Of a DNA stretch of 64,000 nucleotides, positions 43,409 to 52,441 are shown piece by piece. Numbering within the stretch: the stretch's first letter is position 1; each line of letters starts with the position of its first letter. The position numbers were made by a program, and so were the translations under genes. The stretch is taken from assembly GCA_020633125.1 (NCBI GenBank), contig JACKEH010000003.1:62001-126000 (forward strand). Direction: 5' to 3'. Under the pieces are notes generated by a model that was not told the origin of the DNA, searched no databases, and worked only from the letters and a program-made list of their open reading frames with translations. This DNA is from Sandaracinus sp. Its GTDB lineage: Bacteria; Myxococcota_A; Polyangia; Polyangiales; Houyiibacteriaceae.

Positions 43409-45091
43409 TCAGCGGCGGCGACGCCGCCAGATCCCCATCGCCAACCCGAGCATCGCCACCCACGCGAGCGGGCTCGGCTCCTCGCCGCCAACGACGCATC
43501 CGCAGCCCGGATTGCCGCCGCGACCCCCCGTGCGTCCCGCGTCGACGTCGGTGCTTCCACCGCCGTCCATGCGTGTGGTCGTGCCGGCGTCGGTGCCGGG
43601 CTCGACCTCGCCTCCGACGCATTCCCCCGCGACACACGCGGCGCCTCGTGGGCAGATCGCTCCGTCGCATGCGTCGACGCAGGTGCCTTCGCGGCAGAAG
43701 GTGCCGGCGCCGCAGCCGCCCGCGCAGCTCGGGTCGACGCATTCGCCACCCACGGTTGGGCAGGTGAGGCCCGCGCCGCAGACGACGCCGTCGCATTGGC
43801 CGCAGCCGGGCACGCAGAGGCCGCCGCGGCAGATCGATCCGGCACCGCAGCTCACGTCCGCGCAGGGGTCGATGCAGCGGTCGCGGAAACACTGCTGGCC
43901 ATGCGGGCAGACGACGCCTTCGCACTCGCCGGCACAGACGCCGTTGCGGCAGATCTGTCCTTCGTCGCAGGAGACGCCGCGGCAGGCGACCTCGATGCAG
44001 AAGCCGGTCGCCGGGTCGCATTCGAAGCCGACGTCGCAGACGAACTCGTCGCTGACGTCGCAGTTCGGGACGCAGCGGCCGTCGTGGCAGACCTCGCGGT
44101 CGGGACAGGGTGCGTCGTCGTCGACGGTGCCGTCGCAGTCGTCGTCGACGCCGTTGCAGACCTCGGCTTCGGCTTCGACGATCGGCGTGCACTCGAGCTC
44201 GCCGCCGGTGCACCGCGTCACGCCCGCGCGGCAGGCGCCGATGCCGTCGGTCTCGCAGGCCGCGCCCGCGCCCGCGCACTCGACGCCTTCGACGCTGGTC
44301 ACGAGATCCGTGAAGTCGAAGTTGCTGCGGCCGTAGGTGTCTTCCCACGCGAAGTAGAACTTTCGGTCCGTCAGGCGCGAGTCGTAGACGTTGAGGTGCG
44401 AGACGGAGCCGTCGTCGCTGAAGCTGGCTTCGGAGAAGTAGAGGAAGCCCGCGCCGGCGCGGTAGCGATCGAGCGAGGCGCAGCAGTTGCCGTCGGCGCA
44501 GGCCGCGGTGCCGCCACCACCCGAGCGGCCTTCGGGCGTGAGCAGGAAGAAGCCGATCTCGCCGCCGCCGTAGGTCGGGTCGGAGCGCACGTCGAGCACG
44601 ACGCGCTCGCCCGCGGCGGCGTCGCAGTCGAGCATGACGCGCAGGTCGTCGACCTCGGGGCGCGCGCCCGTGACCTCGTACCAACCGAAGACGTTGCGGA
44701 ACTGCGCGGTGCCGCGCGTGAGCACCGTGAAGGTGAGCGGGCAGGTCGGCGAGAAGCGGGTCGTGTCCGGGGTGCAGTCGGTCTGCGGATCGAGGCCCTC
44801 GGTTTGCGAAGGGATGCACGAGTTGTCGTTGCGGACGTGCCACATGCGGCTCTCGCACGTGCCGTTGTTGCCCTGGTCGGGGCACATGGGGTCGCCGCCG
44901 CCGCCGCAGAACGCGCCGATGTTGCAGACCCCGGCCTCCTCGCAGGCGCACGCGAAGGTCGCGAGCAGGCCCGTCGGTCGACCCGAATCGCAGCCCGGCA
45001 TGCTCACCATGCACTGCGCCCCCGCGTTCCCGTGTGCCCACGTGCTCGCCAGCACGAGCACCGCCGCCAAGCCCCACGCCCTACCCCGCAT
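43409..45091 (-). CDS. secreted Cys-rich DUF4114-like protein with MYXO-CTERM-like tail
   Basis: A 560-residue exported protein. After the signal (GLAAVLVLASTWAHGNAGA) comes a ~200-residue domain containing AGAGFLYFSEASFSDDGSVS, RKFYFAWEDTYGRSNFDFTD: the FAWED and FDFxDLV motifs match DUF4114. A calcium-type motif VCNGVDDDCDGTVDDD follows, then repeated Cys modules (CxxGxxCxxGxC, about ten). An acidic Gly/Asp linker leads to CGCVVGG, a hydrophobic helix and RRRRR, matching the MYXO-CTERM sorting signal. It is likely surface-anchored. Function unknown, possibly calcium-dependent adhesion. Confidence 0.88.
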   Translation of the reverse strand: MRGRAWGLAAVLVLASTWAHGNAGAQCMVSMPGCDSGRPTGLLATFACACEEAGVCNIGAFCGGGGDPMCPDQGNNGTCESRMWHVRNDNSCIPSQTEGLDPQTDCTPDTTRFSPTCPLTFTVLTRGTAQFRNVFGWYEVTGARPEVDDLRVMLDCDAAAGERVVLDVRSDPTYGGGEIGFFLLTPEGRSGGGGTAACADGNCCASLDRYRAGAGFLYFSEASFSDDGSVSHLNVYDSRLTDRKFYFAWEDTYGRSNFDFTDLVTSVEGVECAGAGAACETDGIGACRAGVTRCTGGELECTPIVEAEAEVCNGVDDDCDGTVDDDAPCPDREVCHDGRCVPNCDVSDEFVCDVGFECDPATGFCIEVACRGVSCDEGQICRNGVCAGECEGVVCPHGQQCFRDRCIDPCADVSCGAGSICRGGLCVPGCGQCDGVVCGAGLTCPTVGGECVDPSCAGGCGAGTFCREGTCVDACDGAICPRGAACVAGECVGGEVEPGTDAGTTTRMDGGGSTDVDAGRTGGRGGNPGCGCVVGGEEPSPLAWVAMLGLAMGIWRRRRR

Positions 45092-45718
45092 CGGCCACCT
45101 CGCACGGAAGAGGCTAGTCGCTCGCGGCAGAGTTACGCAACTGCCACAGGGACGAAACCTGGGAGAAACCGCGGATCGTTCGTCATTTCAGGCACTTGGG
45201 TGTCGCGAAACCCGACCGGGACGGCTTTCGCCCAGGCGAACGCCGACGTTGCGTCAGGACGCGTTTCACGTGCGCAAGGGATGACCGAAGTTGGTGGTGC
45301 GTCTTCGCCCAGGGACCTCGAAACACGAGTCGATTCCACGACCTACGCCGCGGACAAATCACGTCCACGTGTTTCGGCCCGCTTCTGCCCACCAAACTCA
45401 CCCGCCGCATTTCATCAAGGATTTCATGGATTTGCGGCGCGCAAGCGTGCGTCGGGGCGTGAGGTGCGATGTACGACGCTTCGTCGGTTCCCAAGCGGCT
45501 CGGAACCCGTCTTCGGCGACGCACGTCGCTCGTCCGAAGCCCTCGACTCGGAGGGTCCGCTCGGCTTGACGCGAGGCCTGGGCGACGCGAGGAAGTCGCC
45601 GTCTCGCCCGATGACAGGTTCTTCTCCAGCGCGCGTAGAGAGGGGTTCGTTTTCACCTCGGCGAGCAGCGTTTGCCCAGTCGTGATACACGGACGACCCC
45701 GATGATCGGAGCCTTCGA
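45092..45718. other. intergenic region between the MYXO-CTERM protein and the TerC gene
   Basis: A 627-bp divergent spacer less GC-rich than its flanks. I see no gene and no match to the yybP-ykoY manganese riboswitch that precedes some TerC/Alx genes. A GGAG ribosome binding site lies just before ATG 45719. Short inverted repeats such as CTCGAAACACGAG occur but none is convincing as a terminator. Confidence 0.55.
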
Positions 45719-46708
45719 ATGACCCTGTTCTGGGTGGGATTCCTGGTCCTGGTGGCCATCCTGCTCGCGCTCGACCTCGGCGTGTTCCACCGGAACCCGC
45801 ACGAGGTGACGCTGAAAGAGGCCTCGGGCTGGACCGTCGCGTGGATCACGCTCGGTCTCTCGTTCTCCGGTTTCGTCTACTTGATGTTCGAGAACGGCTG
45901 GGGCGGCGCGGTCGTCCACGGCGAGAACGGCGAGCTCATCCCGAACGCGGGCGGTGAAGCGGCGGCGAAGTACGTGACCGCCTACCTGCTCGAGAAGTCG
46001 CTGAGCGTCGACAACATCTTCGTCATCGCGCTCGTCTTCAAGCAGTTCAAGGTCGCGCCGATGCATCGCCATCGCGTGCTCTTCTGGGGCGTGCTCGGCG
46101 CGATCATCATGCGCGGCATCATGCTGATCGGCGGCGTGATGCTGCTGCGCAAGTTCGATTGGCTCTTCTACGTCTTCGGCGCGTACCTCATCTACACGGG
46201 CCTCAAGCTCTTCCTCCCCGAGAAGGAAGACGACGAAGAAGAAGGGCCGAGCGACGGCTTCATCGGGAAGCTGCGCAAGATCCTGAACGTCGCGCCCGAC
46301 AGCGTGGACCACCAGGGCAAGCTGCTCGTGAAGGTCGACGGCAAGACGATGATCTCGGTGCTCGGCCTCTGCCTCGTGGTGGTCGAGTGGATGGACATCG
46401 TCTTCGCGATGGACTCGATCCCGGCCGTGCTCGCGGTGGCGCCGGAGCCCTTCCTCGTCTTCACGTCGAACATCTTCGCGATCCTCGGTCTGCGCTCGCT
46501 CTTCTTCGTGCTCGAGAAGGCGATCCATCAGTTCGCGGAGCTGAAGTACGCGCTGGCGATCATCCTCACGTTCATCGGCGTGAAGCTGGTGGGCCACCAC
46601 TACTTCCACATCGCGAACTGGATCTCGCTGACCGTGATCGTGGTGTGTCTCGGGGTGGCGATCGGCATCTCGCTCGCACGGCAGAAGGCGCGCGCGAGCG
46701 AGGCCTGA
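45719..46708 (+). CDS. TerC/Alx-family membrane transporter
   Basis: A 329-residue inner-membrane protein with about eight hydrophobic segments. The TerC signature is clear in KSLSVDNIFVIALVFKQF and in MDIVFAMDSIPAVLAVAPEP, with acidic residues inside the membrane that are thought to bind manganese. The Alx subgroup exports manganese and responds to alkaline pH. The protein has a charged cytoplasmic loop (LPEKEDDEEEGPSDG) like other Alx proteins. The start follows a GGAG ribosome binding site. A hairpin terminator lies 110 bp downstream after a tandem repeat. Confidence 0.92.
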   Translation: MTLFWVGFLVLVAILLALDLGVFHRNPHEVTLKEASGWTVAWITLGLSFSGFVYLMFENGWGGAVVHGENGELIPNAGGEAAAKYVTAYLLEKSLSVDNIFVIALVFKQFKVAPMHRHRVLFWGVLGAIIMRGIMLIGGVMLLRKFDWLFYVFGAYLIYTGLKLFLPEKEDDEEEGPSDGFIGKLRKILNVAPDSVDHQGKLLVKVDGKTMISVLGLCLVVVEWMDIVFAMDSIPAVLAVAPEPFLVFTSNIFAILGLRSLFFVLEKAIHQFAELKYALAIILTFIGVKLVGHHYFHIANWISLTVIVVCLGVAIGISLARQKARASEA

Positions 46709-46720
46709 ACGTCCCGGGTC

Positions 46721-46815
46721 GGCACGCTCGGCTTCGGCACGCTCGGCTTCGGCACGCTCGGCTTCGGCACGCTCGGCTTCGGCACGCTCGGCTTCGGCAC
46801 GCTCGGCTTCGGCAC
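46721..46815. repeat. 15-bp tandem repeat, 6.3 copies
   Basis: The unit GGCACGCTCGGCTTC is repeated six times without change from 46721, followed by a partial copy. It lies between the TerC stop and its terminator, so it would be transcribed in the 3' untranslated region. Confidence 0.95.
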
Positions 46816-46820
46816 GGGAA

Positions 46821-46852
46821 AAGACTCGCGACGTTCGATCCTCGCGAGTCTT
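46821..46852 (+). terminator. hairpin terminator after the TerC gene
   Basis: An 11-bp perfect stem AAGACTCGCGA/TCGCGAGTCTT with a 10-nt loop, followed by GTTCG. The T-tract is weak but the stem is strong. Confidence 0.75.
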
Positions 46853-46906
46853 GTTCGGGCGTCCGGCGATCGGCACCGACGTCCCACGCGTGCTAAATCG
46901 AGCGCC

Positions 46907-48046
46907 ATGCGTGGATGGGTGTGCGGCTTGGTTTGGGTTCTCGCGTGTGGCGGGGGCTCGGGTGGCGGCGTGGGACTCGACGCGGGTGGTGGCCCGGTGG
47001 ACGGAGGTCCCGCGCCGATGGACGGCGGCTCTTCGGAGCGCGACGGCGGCGGCGACGTCGACGGGTCGACGACGCGCGAGGACGCGGGCGGCCCGACGAG
47101 CTGCCCGGTGACGCCGACGTGCGACGACGCACCGCCCGATCCGGGCGAGGCGACCGACTGGATTCACTCGATTCGTTCGGGCGCGACGACGACGCTCGGC
47201 AGCGAGCGGCATCGGGGTCGCGACCTCGTGTTGCGGGAGACGGACGCGCAGTGGGCGCTCGCGAAGTTCGCGTACGGCGCCAACGACGACGACCTGCAGG
47301 ACGAGAACGTCGACGTGTGGTTGCAGCGGAACTGCAGCGGTGCGTGGGAGATGCTCGGCACGGCGCGCACGAGCGACGACGGCGAGTACCCGACCGTCTA
47401 CGGCGTGGAGGACACGGGGGGTTGGGTCTTCTTCGAGATTCCCGAGAGCGCGCGCCTCGGGGTCGGTCGGCACCGCTTGCACTTCGTGGTGAAGGGCGAC
47501 CTGACGACGACCGATCAGCTGATCGAGGTGGTCGACGGCAACGCGCACTTCGTGGTGAGCGACGTCGACGGGACGCTGACCGAGAGCGAGAACGCGGAGC
47601 TGCTCGTGCTGCTCAACGGACCGTCGCCAACGGTGCAGGTGGGCGCGCCCGAGGCGCTCTCGGCGCTCGCGGCCCGGGGGTACAAGATCCTCTACCTCAC
47701 GGCGCGGCCGGGTTGGCTGACGACGCGGACGCACGAGTGGGTGGACGAACGCGGCCTGCCGCCCGGCTTGGTTCATACGACGTTCACGTTCACCGGCGCG
47801 CTCAACGAAGCGGCGGCGACGTTCAAGCGCGAAGAGCTGGCAGCGCTGACGGAGACGATCGGGCGGCCGATCGACTTCGGCATCGGCAACCGCGAGTCGG
47901 ACGCGGCGGCGTACGTCGAGGCCGGCATCGTCGCCGAGCATCGACTGCTCTACCAGCTCGACGGCGACGCGATGGGCGGCGTGATCTTCGACGACTACCG
48001 CGATTTGGTGGCGGGGTTCGAGGCGCTGCCGCTCGTGTGTGAGTGA
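46907..48046 (+). CDS. lipoprotein with lipin-like (LNS2) phosphatase domain
   Basis: A 379-residue lipoprotein: signal with lipobox VWVLAC (Cys about 14), a Gly/Asp-rich linker, a beta-sandwich-like domain (about 85-215), and a HAD-fold domain with DVDGTLTES (DxDGT nucleophile) near residue 220. KILYLTARPGW and DFGIGNRESDAAAYVEAG follow. These match the LNS2 domain of lipin/Ned1 phosphatidate phosphatases. In eukaryotes this enzyme makes diacylglycerol; here it would act outside the inner membrane, probably on phospholipids or another phosphoester. The ATG at 46907 precedes the signal. A terminator follows. Confidence 0.88.
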   Translation: MRGWVCGLVWVLACGGGSGGGVGLDAGGGPVDGGPAPMDGGSSERDGGGDVDGSTTREDAGGPTSCPVTPTCDDAPPDPGEATDWIHSIRSGATTTLGSERHRGRDLVLRETDAQWALAKFAYGANDDDLQDENVDVWLQRNCSGAWEMLGTARTSDDGEYPTVYGVEDTGGWVFFEIPESARLGVGRHRLHFVVKGDLTTTDQLIEVVDGNAHFVVSDVDGTLTESENAELLVLLNGPSPTVQVGAPEALSALAARGYKILYLTARPGWLTTRTHEWVDERGLPPGLVHTTFTFTGALNEAAATFKREELAALTETIGRPIDFGIGNRESDAAAYVEAGIVAEHRLLYQLDGDAMGGVIFDDYRDLVAGFEALPLVCE

Positions 48047-48066
48047 GCCACTTGGTTTGAAGAGAG

Positions 48067-48097
48067 GAGCCCGTGCGATGCGCGGGCTCTTTTCTTT
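48067..48097 (+). terminator. intrinsic terminator after the lipin-domain gene
   Basis: Stem GAGCCCG (48067-48073) with CGGGCTC (48083-48089), a 9-nt loop, then TTTTCTTT. It lies 21 bp past the stop. Confidence 0.88.
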
Positions 48098-48102
48098 GGG
48101 GC

Positions 48103-48392
48103 GGAGACGGAGACGGAGACGGAGACGGAGACGGAGACGGAGACGGAGACGGAGACGGAGACGGAGACGGAGACGGAGACGGAGACGGAGACGGAGACGG
48201 AGACGGAGACGGAGACGGAGACGGAGACGGAGACGGAGACGGAGACGGAGACGGAGACGGAGACGGAGACGGAGACGGAGACGGAGACGGAGACGGAGAC
48301 GGAGACGGAGACGGAGACGGAGACGGAGACGGAGACGGAGACGGAGACGGAGACGGAGACGGAGACGGAGACGGAGACGGAGACGGAGACGG
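48103..48392. repeat. GGAGAC hexanucleotide tandem repeat, about 48 copies
   Basis: The hexamer GGAGAC runs without visible interruption for about 290 bp. In the six frames it gives DG, RR, ET, SV, SP or LR-type dipeptides, none part of a credible gene. A slippage-prone tract of this purity is likely to vary in copy number between strains. It sits between the terminator of the lipin-domain gene and the broken four-helix-bundle gene. Confidence 0.97.
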
Positions 48393-48484
48393 TTGCCCGC
48401 TTCGCGGCGGCCGCTTCGCGAAGAGGCCGAGGCGCAGCCGAGGCCGACGCCGCGGGAAGCGGCGCCGGCTGGGCCGGCGGGTCG

Positions 48485-48927
48485 TCACCGCTTGTGAAGC
48501 ATCCGCCAGCAGGCGCCGGCGATTCGGTCGGCGAGTCGGAACGCGCGCTCCGCGTCCGCCGCGTCGACGTAGCCGAGGCACCGCGCGATGTGCAGCGCCG
48601 CCTTGGTTTCCTGCGCGGAGCCAGTTCGAAGTGGAATCGGGCATGGCGGAGTGGACGAAGTCCATGGAGCTGCCCGATTCCACGAGAGTGTCGTCTCCGT
48701 GCGCGAGCACGGATGACGACCCATGCGGACTGGTAGCGAAGGCGACGGTTGCCGCCGTCGTGCCCGCCGGACTCGGCGAGGTTGAGAACCACGGATTGCG
48801 CCGCACGTCGCAGCTGGTCCGCGAGCGGCCGGTCGTGCCGCGCCACTGCTTTCAGCGCGCCGGGCAACGCGGCGATGAGGTCGTACGAGAGGTCGAGGGC
48901 TTGGAAGGTCGGGAGGGGCTGGCTCAT
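48485..48927 (-). pseudogene. four-helix bundle protein gene broken by a 98-bp insertion
   Basis: The start (MSQPLPTFQALDLSYDLIAA) through NRRLRYQSAW matches the intact paralogue at 57125-57463. The end (GSAQETKAALHIARCLGYVD through WRMLHKR) also matches but in another frame. Between the two halves lies an extra 98 bp (48623-48720), which breaks the frame. The family is the S23/IVP four-helix bundle group, often encoded within 23S rRNA intervening sequences. The ATG at 48927 follows a GGGAGG ribosome binding site within an inverted-repeat leader. Confidence 0.88.
48623..48720. mobile_element. 98-bp palindromic insertion in the four-helix bundle gene
   Basis: The insertion is absent from the paralogue and holds two hairpins. 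One is a perfect 13-bp inverted repeat, GTGGAATCGGGCA (48631-48643) with its complement at 48671-48683, enclosing TGGAC-GAA-GTCCA. The other (about 48690-48720) pairs GTCGTC with GACGAC and CCGTG with CACGG. The two-hairpin layout is like a REP pair. No clear target duplication is visible. Confidence 0.7.
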
Positions 48928-49033
48928 GCAGCCTCCCAAGCGAAAGAGGCGTGACGGCCGGCACGAGCTCCGCGGTTTCGAACGAAGGCCGGCGCGACTG
49001 TTTCGCCCAAGAGCGCATGAGCCAGCCCCTCCC
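48911..49033 (-). other. inverted-repeat leader of the broken four-helix bundle gene
   Basis: A perfect 19-bp inverted repeat (GGGAGGGGCTGGCTCATGC at 48911-48929, complement at 49015-49033) encloses 85 bp. The gene's start codon is in one arm; the other arm is an inverted copy of the gene's first ~28 bp. Inside are GCCTC/GAGGC (48931-48950), whose GAGG is the ribosome binding site, and a GCCGGC/GCCGGC pairing. The same plan occurs at 57024-57140. Confidence 0.75.
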
Positions 49034-49151
49034 GGCCTGGAAAGCCCGCCCCCAAAGCAGCCCCTTGGATGCCAGCACCCCCACTTCTCCAACTCGACGA
49101 AGCAGGGCGCCCACCAGGAAAGAAGAACCCGAGCGCGAAGCGCGAGGCGTC

Positions 49152-49300
<149 letters not shown>

Positions 49301-49386
49301 CAACACCGGAAGCGAACCCCAATCCGCGCCACCGCCGTAACGCTCCCTCCCTCGACTCCCGCGTCCCGACCTGGGAACCTCTCTCG

Positions 49387-50331
49387 ATGAACACGCGTCC
49401 CCTCCTCTTCGCGGTGCTTCTGGCGGTGGCTTGCGGCGACGACGACGGCGGCGGAACGGACGCGGGTCGCGACGCGTCGGTCGTGCGTGACGCCGGCGGA
49501 GGCACCGACGCGGGCGAGGAGACGGACGCGGCGGTGGCGATCGACGCCGGAGGCGAAGAGGACGCGGGCACCGATGCAGGCCCGCCGCGAAGCCCCGGCT
49601 GTGTCGACGGCGCGGGGCTCGACGAGGGTGAGCACACGTTCTCGCTCGACGGCAACGACCGGCGCTACCTGCTCTACCTGCCGACGGATTACTCCCGCGA
49701 CCGCGCGTGGCCGGTCGTCTTCGCGCTGCACGGCAACGGCGGCAGCGTGAGCTATTGGAACTCGACCACCGGCGATCGCAACGTGCGCGGCGCGTTCGAA
49801 GACGACGCGATCCTCGTCATCGCCGAAGCGATCGACGGCGCGTGGCGCGACTACGACATGCCCTCCGACACGTGGCCGGCGCGCATCGAGCTCGAGCTCA
49901 ATTACTTCGACGCGATTCGCGACGAGCTTCGTGGCGCGCTCTGCGTGAAGGACGAAGCCATCTTCACGATGGGCTTCTCGGGCGGAGGCTCGTTCTCGGG
50001 CGTGCTCGCCTGCCGGCGCGATTGGATTCGCGCGATGGCCGTGGGCGGCTCGGTGATCTACTTCGACACCGACGCGTGCACGAGCACCCCGGCGTCTTGG
50101 ATCACCATCGGCACCGAGGAGCTCGTCGCGGGACGCGAAGCCTTCCGCGACTTCTTCCGGGACGCCGCCGGCTGCGAAGCCACGAGCATGCCGACCAACC
50201 CCGAGCCCTGCATCGCGTACGACGGCTGCGACGGAGCGACGCCGGTGCACTACTGCCAACACCCCGCGGGCCACGTTTGGCCGAGCATCGGCACCGACGC
50301 CGCGCACGCGTTCTTCGCGCGCTTCTGGTGA
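49387..50331 (+). CDS. secreted lipoprotein esterase (CE1/LpqC-like)
   Basis: A 314-residue lipoprotein: signal with lipobox LLAVAC (Cys about 16), a repeated DAGxxTDAG linker, then an alpha/beta-hydrolase domain of the feruloyl/polyhydroxybutyrate esterase type. Visible are the oxyanion-hole region FALHGNGGS, the nucleophile motif GFSGGGSFS, and the terminal histidine in PAGHVWPSIG. It should cleave an ester in a plant polymer, storage polyester or similar substrate outside the cell. ATG 49387 is chosen over the longer open frame because the signal begins there. It is convergent with the next lipoprotein. Confidence 0.88.
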   Translation: MNTRPLLFAVLLAVACGDDDGGGTDAGRDASVVRDAGGGTDAGEETDAAVAIDAGGEEDAGTDAGPPRSPGCVDGAGLDEGEHTFSLDGNDRRYLLYLPTDYSRDRAWPVVFALHGNGGSVSYWNSTTGDRNVRGAFEDDAILVIAEAIDGAWRDYDMPSDTWPARIELELNYFDAIRDELRGALCVKDEAIFTMGFSGGGSFSGVLACRRDWIRAMAVGGSVIYFDTDACTSTPASWITIGTEELVAGREAFRDFFRDAAGCEATSMPTNPEPCIAYDGCDGATPVHYCQHPAGHVWPSIGTDAAHAFFARFW

Positions 50332-50478
50332 AACCCACGACGCTGCCCTCGAGAAACGAACGAGAGCACGACGCAGCCCACCGCGCCCTCACCGTCGGCA
50401 AGGACCGACTCGTGCACGAGCACGAGCAGGGGCACGAGGTGGAGCACGAGGGCGGGCGCGCGGAAGGCGGCGCGTGAA

Positions 50479-50518
50479 ACGAGAAGAGGACGACGCGCAG
50501 ACGCCGTCCTCTTCTCGT
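50479..50518. terminator. terminator between convergent genes
   Basis: A 14-bp perfect stem ACGAGAAGAGGACG/CGTCCTCTTCTCGT with a 12-nt loop sits 15 bp past the minus-strand lipoprotein stop. It may stop transcription from both sides. Confidence 0.85.
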
Positions 50519-50532
50519 CGCGCGTCGCGAGC

Positions 50533-51657
50533 TCAGCCGTCGACGACCGGTCCGCTGCAGAAGCCGAGGTCGCCTTCGAAGAGGAAGGTCATGCAGGACT
50601 CGCCTTCGACGCTGCAGGCCGACTCGCCTTCGCCGCAGAGCGGGCGGCACACGTCGTCGTAGCCGCAGAAGCCCCGCGCGATTCCGTCGACGACGTGGCA
50701 GACCTTCTGAATGCCGGTGCTCGTGCAGGTCTCGCCGAGCGTCACGCGCGCGATGCGCTCTTCTTCGACCCAGCAGGTGTCGACGCCGTCGCCCACGAAG
50801 TCGAAGACGCAGACGCCCGTTTCGCACGCGGTGCGCGCGCCGTGATCGCAGGTCGCCGTGCAGCGCGTGGTCGAGAGGATCGGGTCGAAGGCGCAGACGT
50901 CGCCGCTGTTGCAGTCGGTCGGCAAAGGCTCGCTCGGCTCGCAGGTCGGGTCGAAGGGCGGGCACTCCGTGTTCACCGCGCAATCCGGGTCGAAGTCGCC
51001 GCATTCGCAGTGGCAGGTCTCGCCGTCGCCGTAGAGCGCGTCGTCGCAGACCCACGCCTCGGGCGGGAACACCCCCTGCGCCTCGAAGTCGGCGATCTCG
51101 ATGCAGCGCCCGTCTTCGATCGGGGTCGATGCGCGCGTCTCGCCGTTCACCTCGACCTCGATCAAGCGGAGGTTCGTGACGGCCACGTCGAGGCGGCGCG
51201 AGTAGGGATCGGCGCGCGTGACGAGGGTGCCGCGGTCGGCGAAGAAGGCGCGCTCGCGCGTGAGGCCGGGGAGCACGACGCAATGCGCGCAGGTGCCGAA
51301 GTTGCCGTCCGCGTCTTCGCCGCCGAGCTCGAAGGTGCCGACGTCCTCGCCCGGGAAATAGCGCTCGAAGAGGAGCTGCATCTCGGTGCTCGCGTCGGCG
51401 GGCACGGGCGTCATGCGCAGCGCGAAGGCGATCGAGACGTCGTCCGCGTAGGCGAGCGAAGGCATCGACGCGGTGACCTGCGCGCAGCCCGTGCCGGCGT
51501 CGTCGTTCACGGCCGCGTCGGTGCCGCCGTCGCTTCCCGCGTCGACCGGGGTGCCGGCGTCGAAGCCGGCGTCGCTCCCCGCGTCGGGGGTCGGGGTGTC
51601 GTCGTCGCCGCAGCCGGCGAAGAGGGTGAGCAGGAGAAGGGGCGCGATGCGTTTCAT
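50533..51657 (-). CDS. Cys-rich lipoprotein
   Basis: A 374-residue lipoprotein with lipobox LLTLFAGC (Cys about 16) and a DAGSDAG-type linker. The middle 120 residues have a beta-rich pattern, with Cys pairs at TCAHCVVLPG; the rest contains about 25 cysteines in short modules (CHCECGDFDPDC, TECPPFDPTCEP, TRCTATCDHG, SCMTFLFEG). No catalytic motif is visible. It is probably a surface-exposed, disulfide-rich protein. The ATG at 51657 begins the signal. It lies downstream of the next lipoprotein on the same strand, with a ~130-bp gap. Confidence 0.78.
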   Translation of the reverse strand: MKRIAPLLLLTLFAGCGDDDTPTPDAGSDAGFDAGTPVDAGSDGGTDAAVNDDAGTGCAQVTASMPSLAYADDVSIAFALRMTPVPADASTEMQLLFERYFPGEDVGTFELGGEDADGNFGTCAHCVVLPGLTRERAFFADRGTLVTRADPYSRRLDVAVTNLRLIEVEVNGETRASTPIEDGRCIEIADFEAQGVFPPEAWVCDDALYGDGETCHCECGDFDPDCAVNTECPPFDPTCEPSEPLPTDCNSGDVCAFDPILSTTRCTATCDHGARTACETGVCVFDFVGDGVDTCWVEEERIARVTLGETCTSTGIQKVCHVVDGIARGFCGYDDVCRPLCGEGESACSVEGESCMTFLFEGDLGFCSGPVVDG

Positions 51658-51789
51658 GAAGAGGCCTCGGAGGTCGAAGAGCGCGCACGACTCCGCCGAC
51701 GCCGGAGGCGCCCGAGTCGTTGCGACGTGAGGTCGGCCGTCGCGTGGGCGGCGGCTTCGAAGGCAGGTCGACGACGACCTGTCGCGCGG

Positions 51790-52320
51790 TCAGAAGCTCG
51801 CGAGCGCGCGTTCGTCGTCGGCGGTTTGCAGTTGAAGGGAGCCACGCCAGCCGAGCGCGTCGTGCTCGGCGGAGAGATGCAGGAGCGCCCCTTCGACGTC
51901 GGCGTCGAGCGAGGTGTCGAGCGTCAACGTCGGAACCGGCGCTTCGGCGCGCACGACGGAGGTCGCGCCTTCGTGCACGACGAGCGCGCCGTCGAGGAGC
52001 GCGTCGAGCCTTCCGTCTTCGGTGCGCAGCGCGAGCACCACCGGCGCACGCCACGAAGGAGCGCACGACGCGACGCCGAGGCGCTCGACCTCGACGTCTT
52101 GGCGCGTGAGGGTGACCTGCAGGGTGGTGGTCGTTCCGTCGCTCCAGCGCAGGTCGGCGGTGGCCTCCCGCGCGGCGTCTTCGAACGCGCGGCGCACGTC
52201 GGCGTCGAGGGAGGCGAAGCGCACCTCGTCGGTCACACGCTCGCACGCGGTCAGCTCGGTGATCTCGCCGGTCTGGCCGCCGGTGCAGCCGAGGACGAGC
52301 AAGAACGCGAGACGACGCAT
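51790..52320 (-). CDS. lipoprotein, unrecognised
   Basis: A 176-residue lipoprotein with a very short signal (MRRLAFLLVLGC, Cys 12). The mature part is mostly beta-strand-like (TTTTLQVTLTRQDVEVERL, RAPVVLALRTEDGRLDALL, VPTLTLDTSLDADVEG) and has few cysteines. No family is recognised. The ATG at 52320 gives a functional signal. It is divergent from the DUF4423 regulator. Confidence 0.7.
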   Translation of the reverse strand: MRRLAFLLVLGCTGGQTGEITELTACERVTDEVRFASLDADVRRAFEDAAREATADLRWSDGTTTTLQVTLTRQDVEVERLGVASCAPSWRAPVVLALRTEDGRLDALLDGALVVHEGATSVVRAEAPVPTLTLDTSLDADVEGALLHLSAEHDALGWRGSLQLQTADDERALASF

Positions 52321-52441
52321 GGCCCAAAGCTACCAGCGCGAGACCGCGGAGCCACCGCCCATTCGCACGCTCGCGCACATTCCGTAGGTCCGCCCGGTCC
52401 ATAGCGTGCATTTACGTGATAAAACGGGGCATGCTCGGGCC

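Noticed and set aside
45092..45718. yybP-ykoY manganese riboswitch upstream of the TerC/Alx gene
   Set aside because: The conserved loop sequences of that riboswitch could not be found in the spacer.
48073..48954. Open frame with about 48 Asp-Gly repeats
   Set aside because: It arises from the GGAGAC hexamer; no start context, and its second half is antisense to the broken four-helix gene.
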